Part shown: one piece after another, positions 8,224 to 17,732 of the stretch
Numbering within the stretch: the first letter of the stretch is position 1
Layout of the letters: each line of letters starts with the position of its first letter
NCBI GenBank assembly: GCA_963698275.1
Contig: CAVOQE010000001.1
Span: 1,302,001 to 1,366,000, forward strand
Source of the DNA: Anderseniella sp963698275
GTDB lineage: Bacteria; Pseudomonadota; Alphaproteobacteria; Rhizobiales; Aestuariivirgaceae
Reading direction: 5' to 3'
DNA: 64,000 bases
Program-made: the position numbers and the translations under genes
Notes under the pieces: generated by a model
Seen by the model: only the letters and a program-made list of their open reading frames with translations
Database searches by the model: none
Told to the model about the DNA's origin: nothing

Positions 8224-9063
8224 TTACTTGCAGTTCGGCTCATGGGCAGTCTCATCATAACCGGCGAGACCGGGTATACCGTAGCCGGGATAAACCGTTA
8301 CCGCTGCAGCGTCCGCGGCCGGTGCGTAGCCAAACCATTTCTCATGCAGCCTGGCAATCGTTCCGTTGGTTTTCAGGCACTCCAGCGCGTTCTCGATGGT
8401 TTGACGCAAAGCTTCGTCGCCCTTGCGGAACGGGAGAGCGAAAACCTTGCCGGTCGAGTGCAGGTAGGAGAGTTTCAGTCCGGTAGTCTTTTTCACGGCC
8501 CATGCTGTCACCGTATTGCCGGCGACATTGGCAAAGGCCCGGCCGGAGACCACGGCCTGAACGGCATCGGCATTGGTACCGTAGGATTCGACAGTCCAGC
8601 CGATCTTGCTTTCAAGATCGCGCGCCCAACGGTCGTAAGCCGAGCCCTTGTTGACCGCGATGATCTTGCCCTTGAAGCCTTCCAGAGAACTGATATCGGG
8701 GGCATCGGCCTTTACCGCGAACTGGAAATCGGTATTCAGGTATCCTTCACTGAACAACATGTTCTTCGTGCGCTCTTCCGTGACAGTTGTCGGAGCCACG
8801 AGGAAATCATAGGTGCCTGCCTGCATGCCCGGCAGCAAGCCGGACCATTGGGCCGCCGTCACTTCCAGTTTGGCGCCAAGTTCGGTTGCCAGCGCATCGG
8901 CCAAATCCACATTGAAGCCTTCGACGCCACCGTCGAGCTTGGGCATGGCATGCGGAGCGAAGGTTCCATCCAATGCCACTTTATAGGTTTTCTCTTGGGC
9001 AATGGCGGAGCCGCCAACCAACATTGCCAGGAGAACGAGTAGGGGGGTTCTAAAGTTTCTCAT
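8224..9063 (-). CDS. periplasmic amino-acid-binding protein of ABC transporter
   Basis: The 279-residue protein begins with a signal peptide (MRNFRTPLLVLLAMLVGGSA, cleavage near AIAQ-EK). It continues with the family 3 solute-binding fold (KVALDGTFAPHAMP, GFNVDLADALA). It is the receptor for the adjacent ATPase and permeases. It is the first gene of the transport and catabolic unit, 214 bases downstream of the ridA-like gene. That gap may hold a promoter, but I see no clear operator. Ligand identity cannot be read from the sequence. Confidence 0.88.
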   Translation of the reverse strand: MRNFRTPLLVLLAMLVGGSAIAQEKTYKVALDGTFAPHAMPKLDGGVEGFNVDLADALATELGAKLEVTAAQWSGLLPGMQAGTYDFLVAPTTVTEERTKNMLFSEGYLNTDFQFAVKADAPDISSLEGFKGKIIAVNKGSAYDRWARDLESKIGWTVESYGTNADAVQAVVSGRAFANVAGNTVTAWAVKKTTGLKLSYLHSTGKVFALPFRKGDEALRQTIENALECLKTNGTIARLHEKWFGYAPAADAAAVTVYPGYGIPGLAGYDETAHEPNCK

Positions 9064-9277
9064 AAGTGTGTCCCAATCAATTGCCAGGAGTTTCCCGGGG
9101 TGCCAGGAACGGAAAGTCTGGTCAGTGGCATCACCGGATGCTACCGCCTTGCCGACTTTGCGCCACTTTATTGAACCCGCATCACCGACCGGCTTTCAAT
9201 TACATTTCTATTTTGGTTCGGATAGAAACATAACTAACAGTTATATGTTTCAGGCCACGTGCACCGGCACAAGGCAG

Positions 9278-9703
9278 TCAGTCTTCCGCTTCAACGACAA
9301 AGGCGGGTGCTTCGGCGATGACTGCAATCTCAACCAGCCATTCAGGGTTCGCCAATCCGGAAATAATCAACAGGGTCGACGCTGCTTCATGGCCCTGCAG
9401 CATTTCATCACGCACTTCCCTGTACAGGGGCACTCCGCCCTGCGTCGTGATGTAGACTGTCATTTCAATAATATCCTTGGGCCCCAACCCCTGGTCAGCC
9501 AGAATTGCCAGTACATTGCGCCAGCATTGTTCGTGCTGACCTTTCTCACTGTCAGCCAGGTTGCCTTCCAGATCGACGCCCACCTGTCCGGAGACAAACA
9601 CGAGGTCTTTGCCGGCACTGACCCGCATGGCTTGTGAATATTTCGAAAACGGGGCGGGAGCCTCAGAGGTGTTGATTTTTACAGGCACGGGCACGATCTC
9701 CAT
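9278..9703 (-). CDS. RidA (YjgF/YER057c/UK114) family protein
   Basis: The 141-residue protein carries the RidA fold pattern (PFSKYSQAMRVSAGKDLVFV, then VSGQVGVD). RidA proteins are trimeric deaminases of reactive enamine/imine intermediates or act on carbamates, as RutC does. I chose ATG at 9703 because the family starts close to it; the longer start would add an unrelated hydrophobic stretch. It is the most upstream gene of the minus-strand cluster and back to back with ssb. It may clear a reactive 2-aminoacrylate-like product of the pathway. Confidence 0.82.
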   Translation of the reverse strand: MEIVPVPVKINTSEAPAPFSKYSQAMRVSAGKDLVFVSGQVGVDLEGNLADSEKGQHEQCWRNVLAILADQGLGPKDIIEMTVYITTQGGVPLYREVRDEMLQGHEAASTLLIISGLANPEWLVEIAVIAEAPAFVVEAED

Positions 9704-9847
9704 TACTTGATTGTCAAATTCAAACGGTATAGAACAAACAAAGAACACAACACGGATGGCGGCTGTGGACAAGGTATGCAGCACGCTGGCAGGGCAGGGA
9801 CGAAAAGTCTAGTGTCTGGCGATAAACACGTATGAGGAGTGAGCGAC

Positions 9848-10363
9848 ATGGCAGGTTCGATTAACAAGGTCATCCTGATTGGCAATCTTGGTGCTGATCC
9901 CGAGATCCGCCATACGCAGGATGGCCGGCCAATTGCCAATCTGCGCATTGCGACATCGGAGACCTGGCGTGACCGTAATTCCGGCGAGCGCAAGGAAAAG
10001 ACCGAGTGGCATACGGTGGTGATTTTCTCTGAAGGGCTGTGCAAGGTCGTCGAGCAGTATCTGAAAAAAGGCTCCAAGGTCTATCTGGAAGGGCAGCTTC
10101 AGACACGTAAATGGCAGGACCGCGACGGCAATGATCGCTACTCCACGGAAGTTGTGCTGCAGAATTTCAATTCGACCCTTGTCATGCTGGATGGCAGGCA
10201 GGGTGGTGCCGGTGACTCAGGTGGATACAATCAGGACAGCGGGGCGGATTTCGGCCGCTCAAGCCCGATGCAACGCCCGCAAGGTGGTAGTGGTGCCGCA
10301 AAGAAGGGCGACGACGCTCCCTCATTTGCCCGCGACGACATGGATGATGAGGTTCCATTTTAG
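9848..10363 (+). CDS. ssb: single-stranded DNA-binding protein
   Basis: The 171-residue protein has the SSB OB-fold (MAGSINKVILIGNLGADPEIR, then LRIATSETW). A Gly/Gln-rich linker follows, and then the acidic C-terminal tip DDMDDEVPF that recruits partner proteins. I chose the ATG at 9848, which has AGGAG eight bases upstream, over a GTG at 9839 that would overlap that site. It coats single-stranded DNA in replication, repair and recombination. Its placement upstream of gyrA is common in Rhizobiales. Confidence 0.97.
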   Translation: MAGSINKVILIGNLGADPEIRHTQDGRPIANLRIATSETWRDRNSGERKEKTEWHTVVIFSEGLCKVVEQYLKKGSKVYLEGQLQTRKWQDRDGNDRYSTEVVLQNFNSTLVMLDGRQGGAGDSGGYNQDSGADFGRSSPMQRPQGGSGAAKKGDDAPSFARDDMDDEVPF

Positions 10364-10641
10364 GCACCGGCAACTGAACGGGTCATCGCGACTTGGGTCC
10401 GTCTGTATGGAAATTGGTCGATTTCTGCCGATTTTGTTAACCTTTCGGCAATTATAAACAGCTTAACACGTTGCTTACCAAGGATAATGCTGCGCTGCGG
10501 CATTGTCGACCACGCTTTGCCACATGATGGGCACATTTTGTGCGCAGTGCTGTACGCAGGGTAAATTCACTAATGTTAATGCACTGGCTCCCATTGTTGC
10601 GAAAGCTGCAGGGAGCAATAGATTAAACCGGGGTTATGTAC

Positions 10642-10986
10642 ATGAAGAAGTTTGTAATCGCTGCTGCGTGTGGCGCATTTATTCTTGCTGGCAATACGGG
10701 CGCATCATCTGCGGGCGAGATGCTGTCGGCCAAGGAAATCAAGAAGTTCGTTCCAGGCCGTGCCAAAGCGAAAATCATGGGCTCAAAAGTCACCATGCGC
10801 ATGAGCCGCGGCGGCTCCCTGTCGGCAAAGTGGGACGGTGAACGCGATACCGGTGTCTGGCGCGTTGCCAAGAACCAACTCTGCATCAAGTTCAAAAAGT
10901 GGATGAATGGCGCAACCAGGTGCTCTTCAGTGAGCCGGATCGGCAATTCGTACCGTGTCGCTGGCATCACGTTCTCGAAATACTAG
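10642..10986 (+). CDS. small secreted protein, DUF995-like
   Basis: The 114-residue protein begins with a signal peptide (MKKFVIAAACGAFILAGNTG, cleavage near ASSAG-EM). The mature part has a pattern like rhizobial DUF995 proteins: an LSAKEIKKFVPGR start, then a WRVAKNQLCIKF core with a second Cys (ATRCSSV) that may pair with the first. ATG at 10642 is preferred over 10636 because GGGG lies eight bases before it. It stands alone in a 600-base stretch between ssb and the CDF gene. Function is unknown; a cell-envelope role is likely. Confidence 0.6.
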   Translation: MKKFVIAAACGAFILAGNTGASSAGEMLSAKEIKKFVPGRAKAKIMGSKVTMRMSRGGSLSAKWDGERDTGVWRVAKNQLCIKFKKWMNGATRCSSVSRIGNSYRVAGITFSKY

Positions 10987-11020
10987 AGCGAGATGAGGGT
11001 TGAGACCGGCATTTGCCGTC

Positions 11021-11971
11021 TCAGGCCGGTTTGAGCTGGGATAGCCACACCTGTTCAGTGTGGTGTTCGCCTGACTGGATTTCGATAAACAGCCGTTTTA
11101 CTTCCGGGTGCGCTGTGCGGATGTTTCGCTCAAGGGTGTAGAGGGCATCTTCCAGCGTGCCCGTGTCCATGTCATCGCGGACATCCAGTGATACCGCCAG
11201 CAGGACGTCTTCAGGTCCCATATGCATGGTGCGCAACTCGTTGATCTGGTTAACGGCGTCGGATGCGTTGATGACGCTGTTCAGGCTGGTCGAAAACTCC
11301 TCCGACACGGCCTCTCCGATCAGCAGGCCCTTGGTTTCGAAACACAGGAAAATCGCTACGCTGCCCAGCAGCAGCCCGATGCCGATGGACGCGGCACCAT
11401 CCATCCAGGGCAAGTCCAGATATTCAGCCGCCAGCAGTCCTGCAAACGCGATTACAAGACCCGCCATTGCAGCGGCATCTTCAAACAACACGGTGAACAG
11501 GCCCGGATCCTTGCTCTGGCGGACGGCTTGCCAGACCGGAATCTTGCCGCGGCGCCGGTTGAACTCCTTGGCAGCGATGAAAAAGGCAATGCCTTCAAAC
11601 ACCATGGCCAGGCCCAGTACGATATAGTTGACAATCGGGGAGGTGACGGTCTCCGGGTGCATGACCTTGTGAATGCCCTCGTAAAGCGAAACGCCGGCGC
11701 CGACCGAGAAAATCAGCAGTGCAACCACGAAGGCCCAGAAGTACAGTTCACGGCCATAGCCGAACGGGTGGGTCTTGTCAGCCGGGCGTTCGGACTTTTT
11801 CAAACCGTACAACAACAACCCCTGATTGCAGGTGTCGACCAGCGAGTGGATAGCTTCCGACAGCATGGCTGATGAGCCCGTATAAACGGATGCTGCAAAC
11901 TTGGTGCAGGCAATAGCGCCATTGCCGAGCAGGGCTGCAATGATAACCTTCTGCGAACTTCCTGACGCCAT
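11021..11971 (-). CDS. cation diffusion facilitator (CDF) family transporter
   Basis: The 316-residue membrane protein has the CDF layout: an N-terminal helix bundle with the metal-site helix SEAIHSLVDTCNQ, a HPFGYGRELYFWAF segment, and a cytoplasmic C-terminal domain ending near residue 310. CDF proteins export Zn, Fe, Mn or related divalent ions by proton antiport. This subgroup (long second helix, SLYEGIHKV) occurs widely in proteobacteria with unknown metal. It is a monocistronic gene, divergent from a small secreted protein gene. Confidence 0.85.
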   Translation of the reverse strand: MASGSSQKVIIAALLGNGAIACTKFAASVYTGSSAMLSEAIHSLVDTCNQGLLLYGLKKSERPADKTHPFGYGRELYFWAFVVALLIFSVGAGVSLYEGIHKVMHPETVTSPIVNYIVLGLAMVFEGIAFFIAAKEFNRRRGKIPVWQAVRQSKDPGLFTVLFEDAAAMAGLVIAFAGLLAAEYLDLPWMDGAASIGIGLLLGSVAIFLCFETKGLLIGEAVSEEFSTSLNSVINASDAVNQINELRTMHMGPEDVLLAVSLDVRDDMDTGTLEDALYTLERNIRTAHPEVKRLFIEIQSGEHHTEQVWLSQLKPA

Positions 11972-12066
11972 GGTGTTTTATCGCTCCGGTTTTGTGATTT
12001 GCGGGAGGCTGACAGAAGCCGCTAAGATTCGAATAGAGGTTGCGCGTAAAAACTAAGGGAAAGCCC

Positions 12067-12438
12067 ATGAGGTTACAATGTCTGGTACAAGCAATGGTTG
12101 CCGTGGCGATGATGTCGGGCGCCGGGATTGCCGGGGAAGCTGACGTGGTCGGTGTCAAGGCAGACCGGTCATCTGATGGAACATGGTCGTTTGATGTCAC
12201 CGTAGCCCACGCCGATGAAGGCTGGAACCATTATGCAAATCGCTGGGATGTCGTTGCACCCGATGGCACCGTTCTGGGAACCCGCACGCTGCATCATCCG
12301 CATGAAACGGAGCAACCTTTCACCCGCTCACTGCGCGGCGTGAGTGTGCCGGATGGGGTGGTTTCTGTGACGATTCGAGCCAATGATTCCGTTCACGGAA
12401 CCGGCGGCCAGGAGTTTTCGGTCGGGTTGTCGAAATAG
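12067..12438 (+). CDS. conserved secreted hypothetical protein
   Basis: The 123-residue protein has a cleavable signal peptide (MRLQCLVQAMVAVAMMSGAG, cleavage near IAGEA). The mature domain looks like a small beta-sandwich, with conserved features HADEGWNHYANRWDV, HHPHETEQPFTRSL and DSVHGTGG. The His-rich loop could bind metal, but this is a guess. ATG at 12067 has AAGGGAAAG just upstream and gives the signal peptide directly. The family recurs in alphaproteobacteria; I know of no characterised member. Confidence 0.7.
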   Translation: MRLQCLVQAMVAVAMMSGAGIAGEADVVGVKADRSSDGTWSFDVTVAHADEGWNHYANRWDVVAPDGTVLGTRTLHHPHETEQPFTRSLRGVSVPDGVVSVTIRANDSVHGTGGQEFSVGLSK

Positions 12439-12605
12439 TTCAGTTTTATACCATTAAACCAACAGGTTACGGCATCCGTTTTAATCCCGGCAAAGATTGT
12501 GGCAAAGTTGCTTGCAGAGGCCATATTTGCTAGGTTTACGGCAATAGAATCGCATTGCTGTCATGCCGCTTCGTGCAGGCGTGGCGCGCCACGAGGAGCC
12601 GCCGC

Positions 12606-15398
12606 TTGAGCGACGACAACGAAATCATACCGCCGCCGCCCCCACCCATGGACGAGGCCGGCGTAAGTACCATTACAATCGAAGACGAAATGCGCCGCAG
12701 CTATCTCGATTATGCGATGAGCGTGATCGTCAGCCGTGCGCTGCCTGATGTTCGCGACGGCCTCAAGCCGGTGCATCGGCGCATCCTGCATTCGATGAAC
12801 GAGAACGGCTATGACTGGAACAAGCCGTACCGGAAATCTGCCCGCGTTGTCGGCGATGTGATCGGTAAATACCACCCGCATGGTGACCAGTCGATCTATG
12901 ACGCGCTGGTGCGCATGGCACAGGAATTCTCATTGCGCCTTCCCCTGATCGACGGGCAGGGCAATTTCGGTTCTGTTGACGGCGATCCGCCGGCGGCCAT
13001 GCGGTATACCGAAGTGCGGATGGCCAAGTCGGCCCATGCGCTGCTGGAAGACATCGACAAGGATACTGTCAACTTCCAGGACAACTACGACACGACGGAA
13101 ACAGAGCCGACGGTCCTGCCGGCGCGGTTTCCAAACCTGCTGGTCAACGGGGCAGGCGGTATTGCCGTTGGCATGGCCACCAACATTCCACCGCACAATC
13201 TGGGTGAAGTTGTCGATGCAACAATCGCGACCATGGAAGACCCTGCAATTTCCATGGAGCAGCTCAACGAGATAGTTCCGGGGCCGGACTACCCGACCGG
13301 TGGCATCATTCTCGGGCGTGCAGGAATCCGCCTGGCTCAGACCACGGGGCGTGGATCAGTTGTGACCCGCGGCCGGGCGACCATCGAGGAAATCCGCAAG
13401 GATCGTGAAGCCATCATCATTCACGAAATCCCGTACCAGGTGAACAAGTCCTCGATGATCGAAAAGATCGCCGAACTGGTACGTGACAAGCGGGTCGAGG
13501 GTATATCCGACATACGCGATGAGTCCGACCGTCTCGGCATGCGGGTGGTCATAGAAATCAAACGCGACGCGTTTGGTGATGTGGTGCTGAACCAACTCTA
13601 CAAGTTTTCACAATTGCAAACGTCATTCGGCGTCAATTCCGTAGCTCTGACCGGTGGCCGTCCGGAAATGATGACGCTGAAGGACATGCTGGTGGCATTT
13701 GTCGCCTTCCGTGAGGAAGTTGTCACGCGGCGCACCAAGTTCCTGCTCAACAAGGCCCGCGACAGGGCACATGTACTGGTCGGTCTGGCCATTGCCGTTG
13801 CCAATATCGATGAGGTTATCGCGCTGATCCGGGCTGCACCTGACCCGGCAAGCGCGCGTGCCGGCCTGATGGGACGCGAATGGCCGGCCAAGGACATGGC
13901 GCCACTTATCCGTCTTATTGCCGATCCGCGCCACCAGTTGAGCGAAGACGGCCTGTACCGGTTGTCGGAAGAGCAGGCCCGCGCCATTCTGGATCTGCGC
14001 CTGCAACGCCTGACCGCCCTCGGGCAGGACGAAATCGGCGAGGAGCTTGAGAAACTCGGGACCGAGATTTCCGATTATCTTGACATCCTCAGGTCCCGGG
14101 CACGGGTGCAGGAAATCATTCGTAATGAACTGATCGCCGTGAAGGAAGAATTTGCCACGCCACGGCGTACGGAAATCGCCGATTATCTCGGTGAGGTTGA
14201 TGACGAAGACCTGATTGCCCAGGAAGACATGGTCGTGACCGTGTCGCACACCGGCTACATCAAGCGGGTTCCGCTGGCGACCTACCGGGCACAGCGCCGC
14301 GGCGGCAAGGGCCGCGCCGGCATGCAGACCAAGGATGAGGATTTCGTCACCCGGCTGTTCGTGGCCGATACCCACACACCGGTGCTGTTCTTCTCGTCAC
14401 GCGGCATGGCCTACAAGATGAAGGTCTGGCGTCTGCCGCTGGCAGCCCCACAGGCCCGGGGCAAGGCGCTGGTCAATCTTTTGCCGCTGGAAGAGAATGA
14501 GCGCATTACCACCATCATGCCGCTGCCTGCCGACGAGACAACGTGGGCCAACCTGGACGTGATGTTCGCGACAACCCGGGGCACGGTGCGGCGTAACAAG
14601 CTGTCCGACTTTGTGGAAGTTCGCCAGAACGGCAAGATCGCCATGAAACTGGATGATGGTGACGGTATTGTCGGCGTTGAAACCTGCATGGATCAGGATG
14701 ACGTGTTGCTGACCACGGCAAAAGGCCAGGCCATCCGTTTCAAGGTGACCGACGTTCGCGTCTTCGCGGGCCGCAATTCGGTTGGTGTACGCGGCATAAA
14801 CCTGGCGGACGGCGACGAGGTTATCTCAATGACCGTGCTGCGCGGGTTTGAAGCCACGTCCGACGAGCGGGTTGCCTATATCAAAATGCGCCGCGCCATG
14901 GAAGGCGATGATGGCGAAGCCGGCGATGTGGAAGATGAAGCAAGTGCAGATGCCGCCATCGACCAGGAGCGCTACATCCAGATGGGCGCGGCCGAGCAGT
15001 TTATTCTGACCTTGTCCGAAAACGGCTTTGGCAAACGGTCGTCTGCCTATGAATACCGCGTCACCGGGCGTGGCGGCAAAGGCATCACGGCCATGGCGGT
15101 CAATGATCGCAATGGTGACCTGGTTGCCTCATTCCCGATCGAAGAGACCGACCAGATCATGCTGGTGACCGATGGTGGTCAATTGATCCGCTGCCCGGTC
15201 AACGATATCCGCATTGCGGGCCGCTCGACCCAAGGCGTCACCGTGTTCCGTACCGGTGAAGACGAAAATGTCGTCTCGGTCAGCCGCATTTCGGAAGATG
15301 TGAACGGCGAAGAAGACGAAGACGGAACAGAAGGCGATGAGAATGCGCCGGATACCACGCCTGATGACCCGCCCGATGATGGACCGGCTAGCGAGTAA
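12606..15398 (+). CDS. gyrA: DNA gyrase subunit A
   Basis: The 930-residue protein is a full GyrA. It has the N-terminal breakage-reunion domain with the active-site Tyr in AAMRYTEVRM, the QRDR region HPHGDQSIYDALVRMAQ, and a C-terminal beta-pinwheel with the GyrA box QRRGGKG and repeats. The tail is very acidic (rich in Glu/Asp/Pro). The start is a TTG at 12606, with AGGAG seven bases upstream; no ATG fits. The residue equivalent to E. coli Ser83 appears to be Gln. The stop overlaps the end of the convergent DUF1643 gene by 11 bases. Confidence 0.97.
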   Translation: MSDDNEIIPPPPPPMDEAGVSTITIEDEMRRSYLDYAMSVIVSRALPDVRDGLKPVHRRILHSMNENGYDWNKPYRKSARVVGDVIGKYHPHGDQSIYDALVRMAQEFSLRLPLIDGQGNFGSVDGDPPAAMRYTEVRMAKSAHALLEDIDKDTVNFQDNYDTTETEPTVLPARFPNLLVNGAGGIAVGMATNIPPHNLGEVVDATIATMEDPAISMEQLNEIVPGPDYPTGGIILGRAGIRLAQTTGRGSVVTRGRATIEEIRKDREAIIIHEIPYQVNKSSMIEKIAELVRDKRVEGISDIRDESDRLGMRVVIEIKRDAFGDVVLNQLYKFSQLQTSFGVNSVALTGGRPEMMTLKDMLVAFVAFREEVVTRRTKFLLNKARDRAHVLVGLAIAVANIDEVIALIRAAPDPASARAGLMGREWPAKDMAPLIRLIADPRHQLSEDGLYRLSEEQARAILDLRLQRLTALGQDEIGEELEKLGTEISDYLDILRSRARVQEIIRNELIAVKEEFATPRRTEIADYLGEVDDEDLIAQEDMVVTVSHTGYIKRVPLATYRAQRRGGKGRAGMQTKDEDFVTRLFVADTHTPVLFFSSRGMAYKMKVWRLPLAAPQARGKALVNLLPLEENERITTIMPLPADETTWANLDVMFATTRGTVRRNKLSDFVEVRQNGKIAMKLDDGDGIVGVETCMDQDDVLLTTAKGQAIRFKVTDVRVFAGRNSVGVRGINLADGDEVISMTVLRGFEATSDERVAYIKMRRAMEGDDGEAGDVEDEASADAAIDQERYIQMGAAEQFILTLSENGFGKRSSAYEYRVTGRGGKGITAMAVNDRNGDLVASFPIEETDQIMLVTDGGQLIRCPVNDIRIAGRSTQGVTVFRTGEDENVVSVSRISEDVNGEEDEDGTEGDENAPDTTPDDPPDDGPASE

Positions 15399-15900
15399 AC
15401 GGCATCAGGATAACATCACGCGTGATGCCTCGGGGAAATCTGGGTGAGCCATCGCGATTGTGACCCAGGCACAGCAGGTTCTGGCGGCGCAACTGCTGCA
15501 GGACCTGAGTTTCGCGTTGCTTGAGATGCCGCGAGGCACCCCAGGCAATAACAACATCGCCCCGGTGCCGCCTGATCCAGCTTAGCGCACGGTTGATTGC
15601 CTGATCGTTCAGAAGGTCGGTAGCGCCATTGGTCGCGGTCAGTTTTGTGGAATCGGCCTCGATAACCGCGCTCAGATTGACCACACCGTGGACATGGTAG
15701 CCATGCCGGCGGCTGATGTTTGTGGTCATGGTCGTCGTGGCGTCGTTGGTGGTTTCATTGGCCCGGCTCGGGTTCATCATGATCCACAGCACATGCTTGC
15801 CTGTGTGAGCTGTGAGGTTGCGGCGAAGCCAGTAGCGGTTTTTGCCGCAGGCTGAGAACACCGCAAGCCTGCCGGTCATGTTGCGGGGCAAGGATTTCAT
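15388..15900 (-). CDS. DUF1643 family protein
   Basis: The 170-residue protein matches DUF1643. It has the conserved start of the domain (RYWLRRNLTA), then LWIMMNPSRANETTND, then VNLSAV, and VIAWGASR near residue 119. The family is found in many bacteria and phages, and no function is established that I know of. It is convergent with gyrA and overlaps its last 11 bases. The ATG at 15900 gives a normal-length protein. Confidence 0.82.
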   Translation of the reverse strand: MKSLPRNMTGRLAVFSACGKNRYWLRRNLTAHTGKHVLWIMMNPSRANETTNDATTTMTTNISRRHGYHVHGVVNLSAVIEADSTKLTATNGATDLLNDQAINRALSWIRRHRGDVVIAWGASRHLKQRETQVLQQLRRQNLLCLGHNRDGSPRFPRGITRDVILMPFTR

Positions 15901-15975
15901 GATCTCAGGTTTATCCGGCTTGACGGATGCTGCAAACTGTTGATTGCTGGCTCTTCGTAACTTGAAGAGGTGTTG

Positions 15976-16602
15976 ATGACCATTCTGTCTATTCCCGTTG
16001 AACTTTACATCACCTACGTGTTGGCATGTGCAGCAGTTGTGATCGTGCCTGGCCCTTCGGTAACGGTGATAATCGCGAATTCACTGCGCCATGGTTCCAA
16101 GGCAGGTCTGCTCAATGTGGCCGGTACCCAGGCCGGACTTGCGATCATGCTGTTGATCCTGGCTGCCGGCCTGCAAGTCATCGTGGAAAGCCTGGCTCAC
16201 GTGTTTGATATCATCAGGTGGATAGGCGCTGTCTATCTGATCTGGCTTGGCGTGAAGCTGCTGCGCTCAGACGGCAAGATGGGCAATGTGGCGGATGTGC
16301 CGCCTGCGGGAGGTTCGTTTTTCTGGCAGGGATTTCTGGTCGTCATATCAAATCCAAAAGTTCTGTTTTTCTTCGGTGCGCTGATCCCGCAATTCCTGAC
16401 ACCCGGTGGTGATGCACTGGCGCAGACAGTGTTGCTGGGCGCCACGTTCATCGCGGTGGCTACACCGCTGGATTCCAGTTATGCATTTCTGGCGGGTGGT
16501 GCCGGTAAATGGCTGTCACGCACCCGGGTCAGGGCGCTCGAGGTCGGCAGTGGCTTGTGCCTGATCGGCGGCGGTGTGTGGCTCGCTCTGGCACGCCGGT
16601 AG
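15976..16602 (+). CDS. LysE/RhtB family amino-acid exporter
   Basis: The 208-residue membrane protein has the LysE family hallmark near the N-terminus (VIVPGPSVTVIIANSLRHG) and about six helices. Central motifs include IRWIGAVYLIWLGVKLL and SNPKVLFFFGALIPQF. Such proteins export amino acids or homoserine lactone. ATG at 15976 is chosen because AGAGG lies five bases upstream; TTG or GTG just before it are possible. Monocistronic by spacing. The substrate is unknown. Confidence 0.88.
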   Translation: MTILSIPVELYITYVLACAAVVIVPGPSVTVIIANSLRHGSKAGLLNVAGTQAGLAIMLLILAAGLQVIVESLAHVFDIIRWIGAVYLIWLGVKLLRSDGKMGNVADVPPAGGSFFWQGFLVVISNPKVLFFFGALIPQFLTPGGDALAQTVLLGATFIAVATPLDSSYAFLAGGAGKWLSRTRVRALEVGSGLCLIGGGVWLALARR

Positions 16603-16650
16603 ACTAACCGGGTGAGCAGACCCATGACAGGTTTGCTCACCTCGACCTGA

Positions 16651-17067
16651 CTATTGGCTGTTCAGCCCTGCTTCCATTTCCATGTCCCAGAACGCTGCCT
16701 CGATCTTGTGGCCGTCCAGGTCGCGCAAGAAGCACCCGTAATAAGGTTCTCCATACTCTTTGCGCGGACCAGGCTCACCCTCACCGGTGGCGCCGTGTTT
16801 CAGTGCCGCGTCATAAAACTCATGCACTTCCTGTTTGGAGCTGGCCCAAAATCCGAAATGCACGCCGTTGGCAGTCGCAGCAGGCTTTCCGTCAAACGGT
16901 GCCTGAACCCAGAATTCCGGAAATTTCTTGCCGAAAGCCGCAGCATCATCGTGCTCCATTACAATGCCCGCTCCGATAGTTGCCAGCACGGCAGTGTAAA
17001 ATGCCTTGGCTTTTGCATAATCGTTGGTGCCGAGCGACACATGCGACATTATTGAGGGGTTTTCCAT
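16651..17067 (-). CDS. VOC (glyoxalase/bleomycin-resistance) family protein
   Basis: The 138-residue protein has the VOC pattern: SHVSLGTNDYAKAKAFYTAV at the start and GCFLRDLDGHKIEAAFW near the end, where Asp/His and Glu are typical metal ligands. I chose the ATG at 17067, with AGGAGG about nine bases upstream. VOC proteins include lyases, dioxygenases and drug-binding proteins, so only the fold is assigned. The gene is single and lies convergent to the LysE exporter gene. Confidence 0.82.
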   Translation of the reverse strand: MENPSIMSHVSLGTNDYAKAKAFYTAVLATIGAGIVMEHDDAAAFGKKFPEFWVQAPFDGKPAATANGVHFGFWASSKQEVHEFYDAALKHGATGEGEPGPRKEYGEPYYGCFLRDLDGHKIEAAFWDMEMEAGLNSQ

Positions 17068-17211
17068 GGTTTCATCCTCCTTGTTGGCAGTGTTTCGCGT
17101 GCAAAGCTTAATCGCGGTTTTCGCAGACCAAGTCATTCTGTCCGCGTGCAAATCATTATAGCAACTTTATGGCTTCAAACTGAACCCGTGTTGCTATAAG
17201 TGTCATAAACC

Positions 17212-17712
17212 ATGACACGCACAGGATTTTACCCCGGTAGTTTTGACCCAGTTACGTTCGGCCATCTGGACGTGATTGCGCGTGCTGCGCGGTTCATGGA
17301 CAAGCTGGTTCTGGGCGTCGGGGTTCATCACGGCAAGGCGCCGTTCCTGGAAACGCCGCTCCGACTGACGCTGCTGGCCCAGGCCTGTGAACCGGTGGGC
17401 AATGCCACCGGGTGTGAGATAAGCATTGAAACCTTCGATGGCCTGGCGGTGGATGCGGCACGCAAGGCCGGTGCCGGTATTATTTTAAGAGGTCTTAGAG
17501 ATGCCTCGGATTTTGATTATGAGGTGCAGATGGGGCAGATGAATGCCGGCCTTGCACCTGATATCGAAACGGTGTTTCTTGCGGCGAGTCCCGCGACAAG
17601 GATGATTGCATCGTCTTTGGTCAAGCAGATCGCAAAGATGGGTGGAGATATTTCAACCTTTGTGCCCGAGGCCGTTAATTCAGCTGTTCTTGAAGCCCTG
17701 AAAACCCAATAA
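17212..17712 (+). CDS. coaD: phosphopantetheine adenylyltransferase
   Basis: The 166-residue protein matches CoaD in length and motifs. The nucleotide-binding segment is GFYPGSFDPVTFGHLDVI, with the TxGH signature, and later there are GLRDASDFDYE and the SSSLVKQIA-like region (ASSLVKQIAKMGGD). It makes dephospho-CoA from 4'-phosphopantetheine and ATP in CoA synthesis. It is followed 20 bases later by a cyclophilin gene, an order common in Rhizobiales. Confidence 0.97.
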   Translation: MTRTGFYPGSFDPVTFGHLDVIARAARFMDKLVLGVGVHHGKAPFLETPLRLTLLAQACEPVGNATGCEISIETFDGLAVDAARKAGAGIILRGLRDASDFDYEVQMGQMNAGLAPDIETVFLAASPATRMIASSLVKQIAKMGGDISTFVPEAVNSAVLEALKTQ

Positions 17713-17732
17713 TTACAATTCCCTGGAGAGTT

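Noticed and set aside
6705..8486. 593-residue plus-strand ORF
   Set aside because: It is antisense to three well-supported ABC transporter genes and has a His/Gln-rich composition typical of shadow frames.
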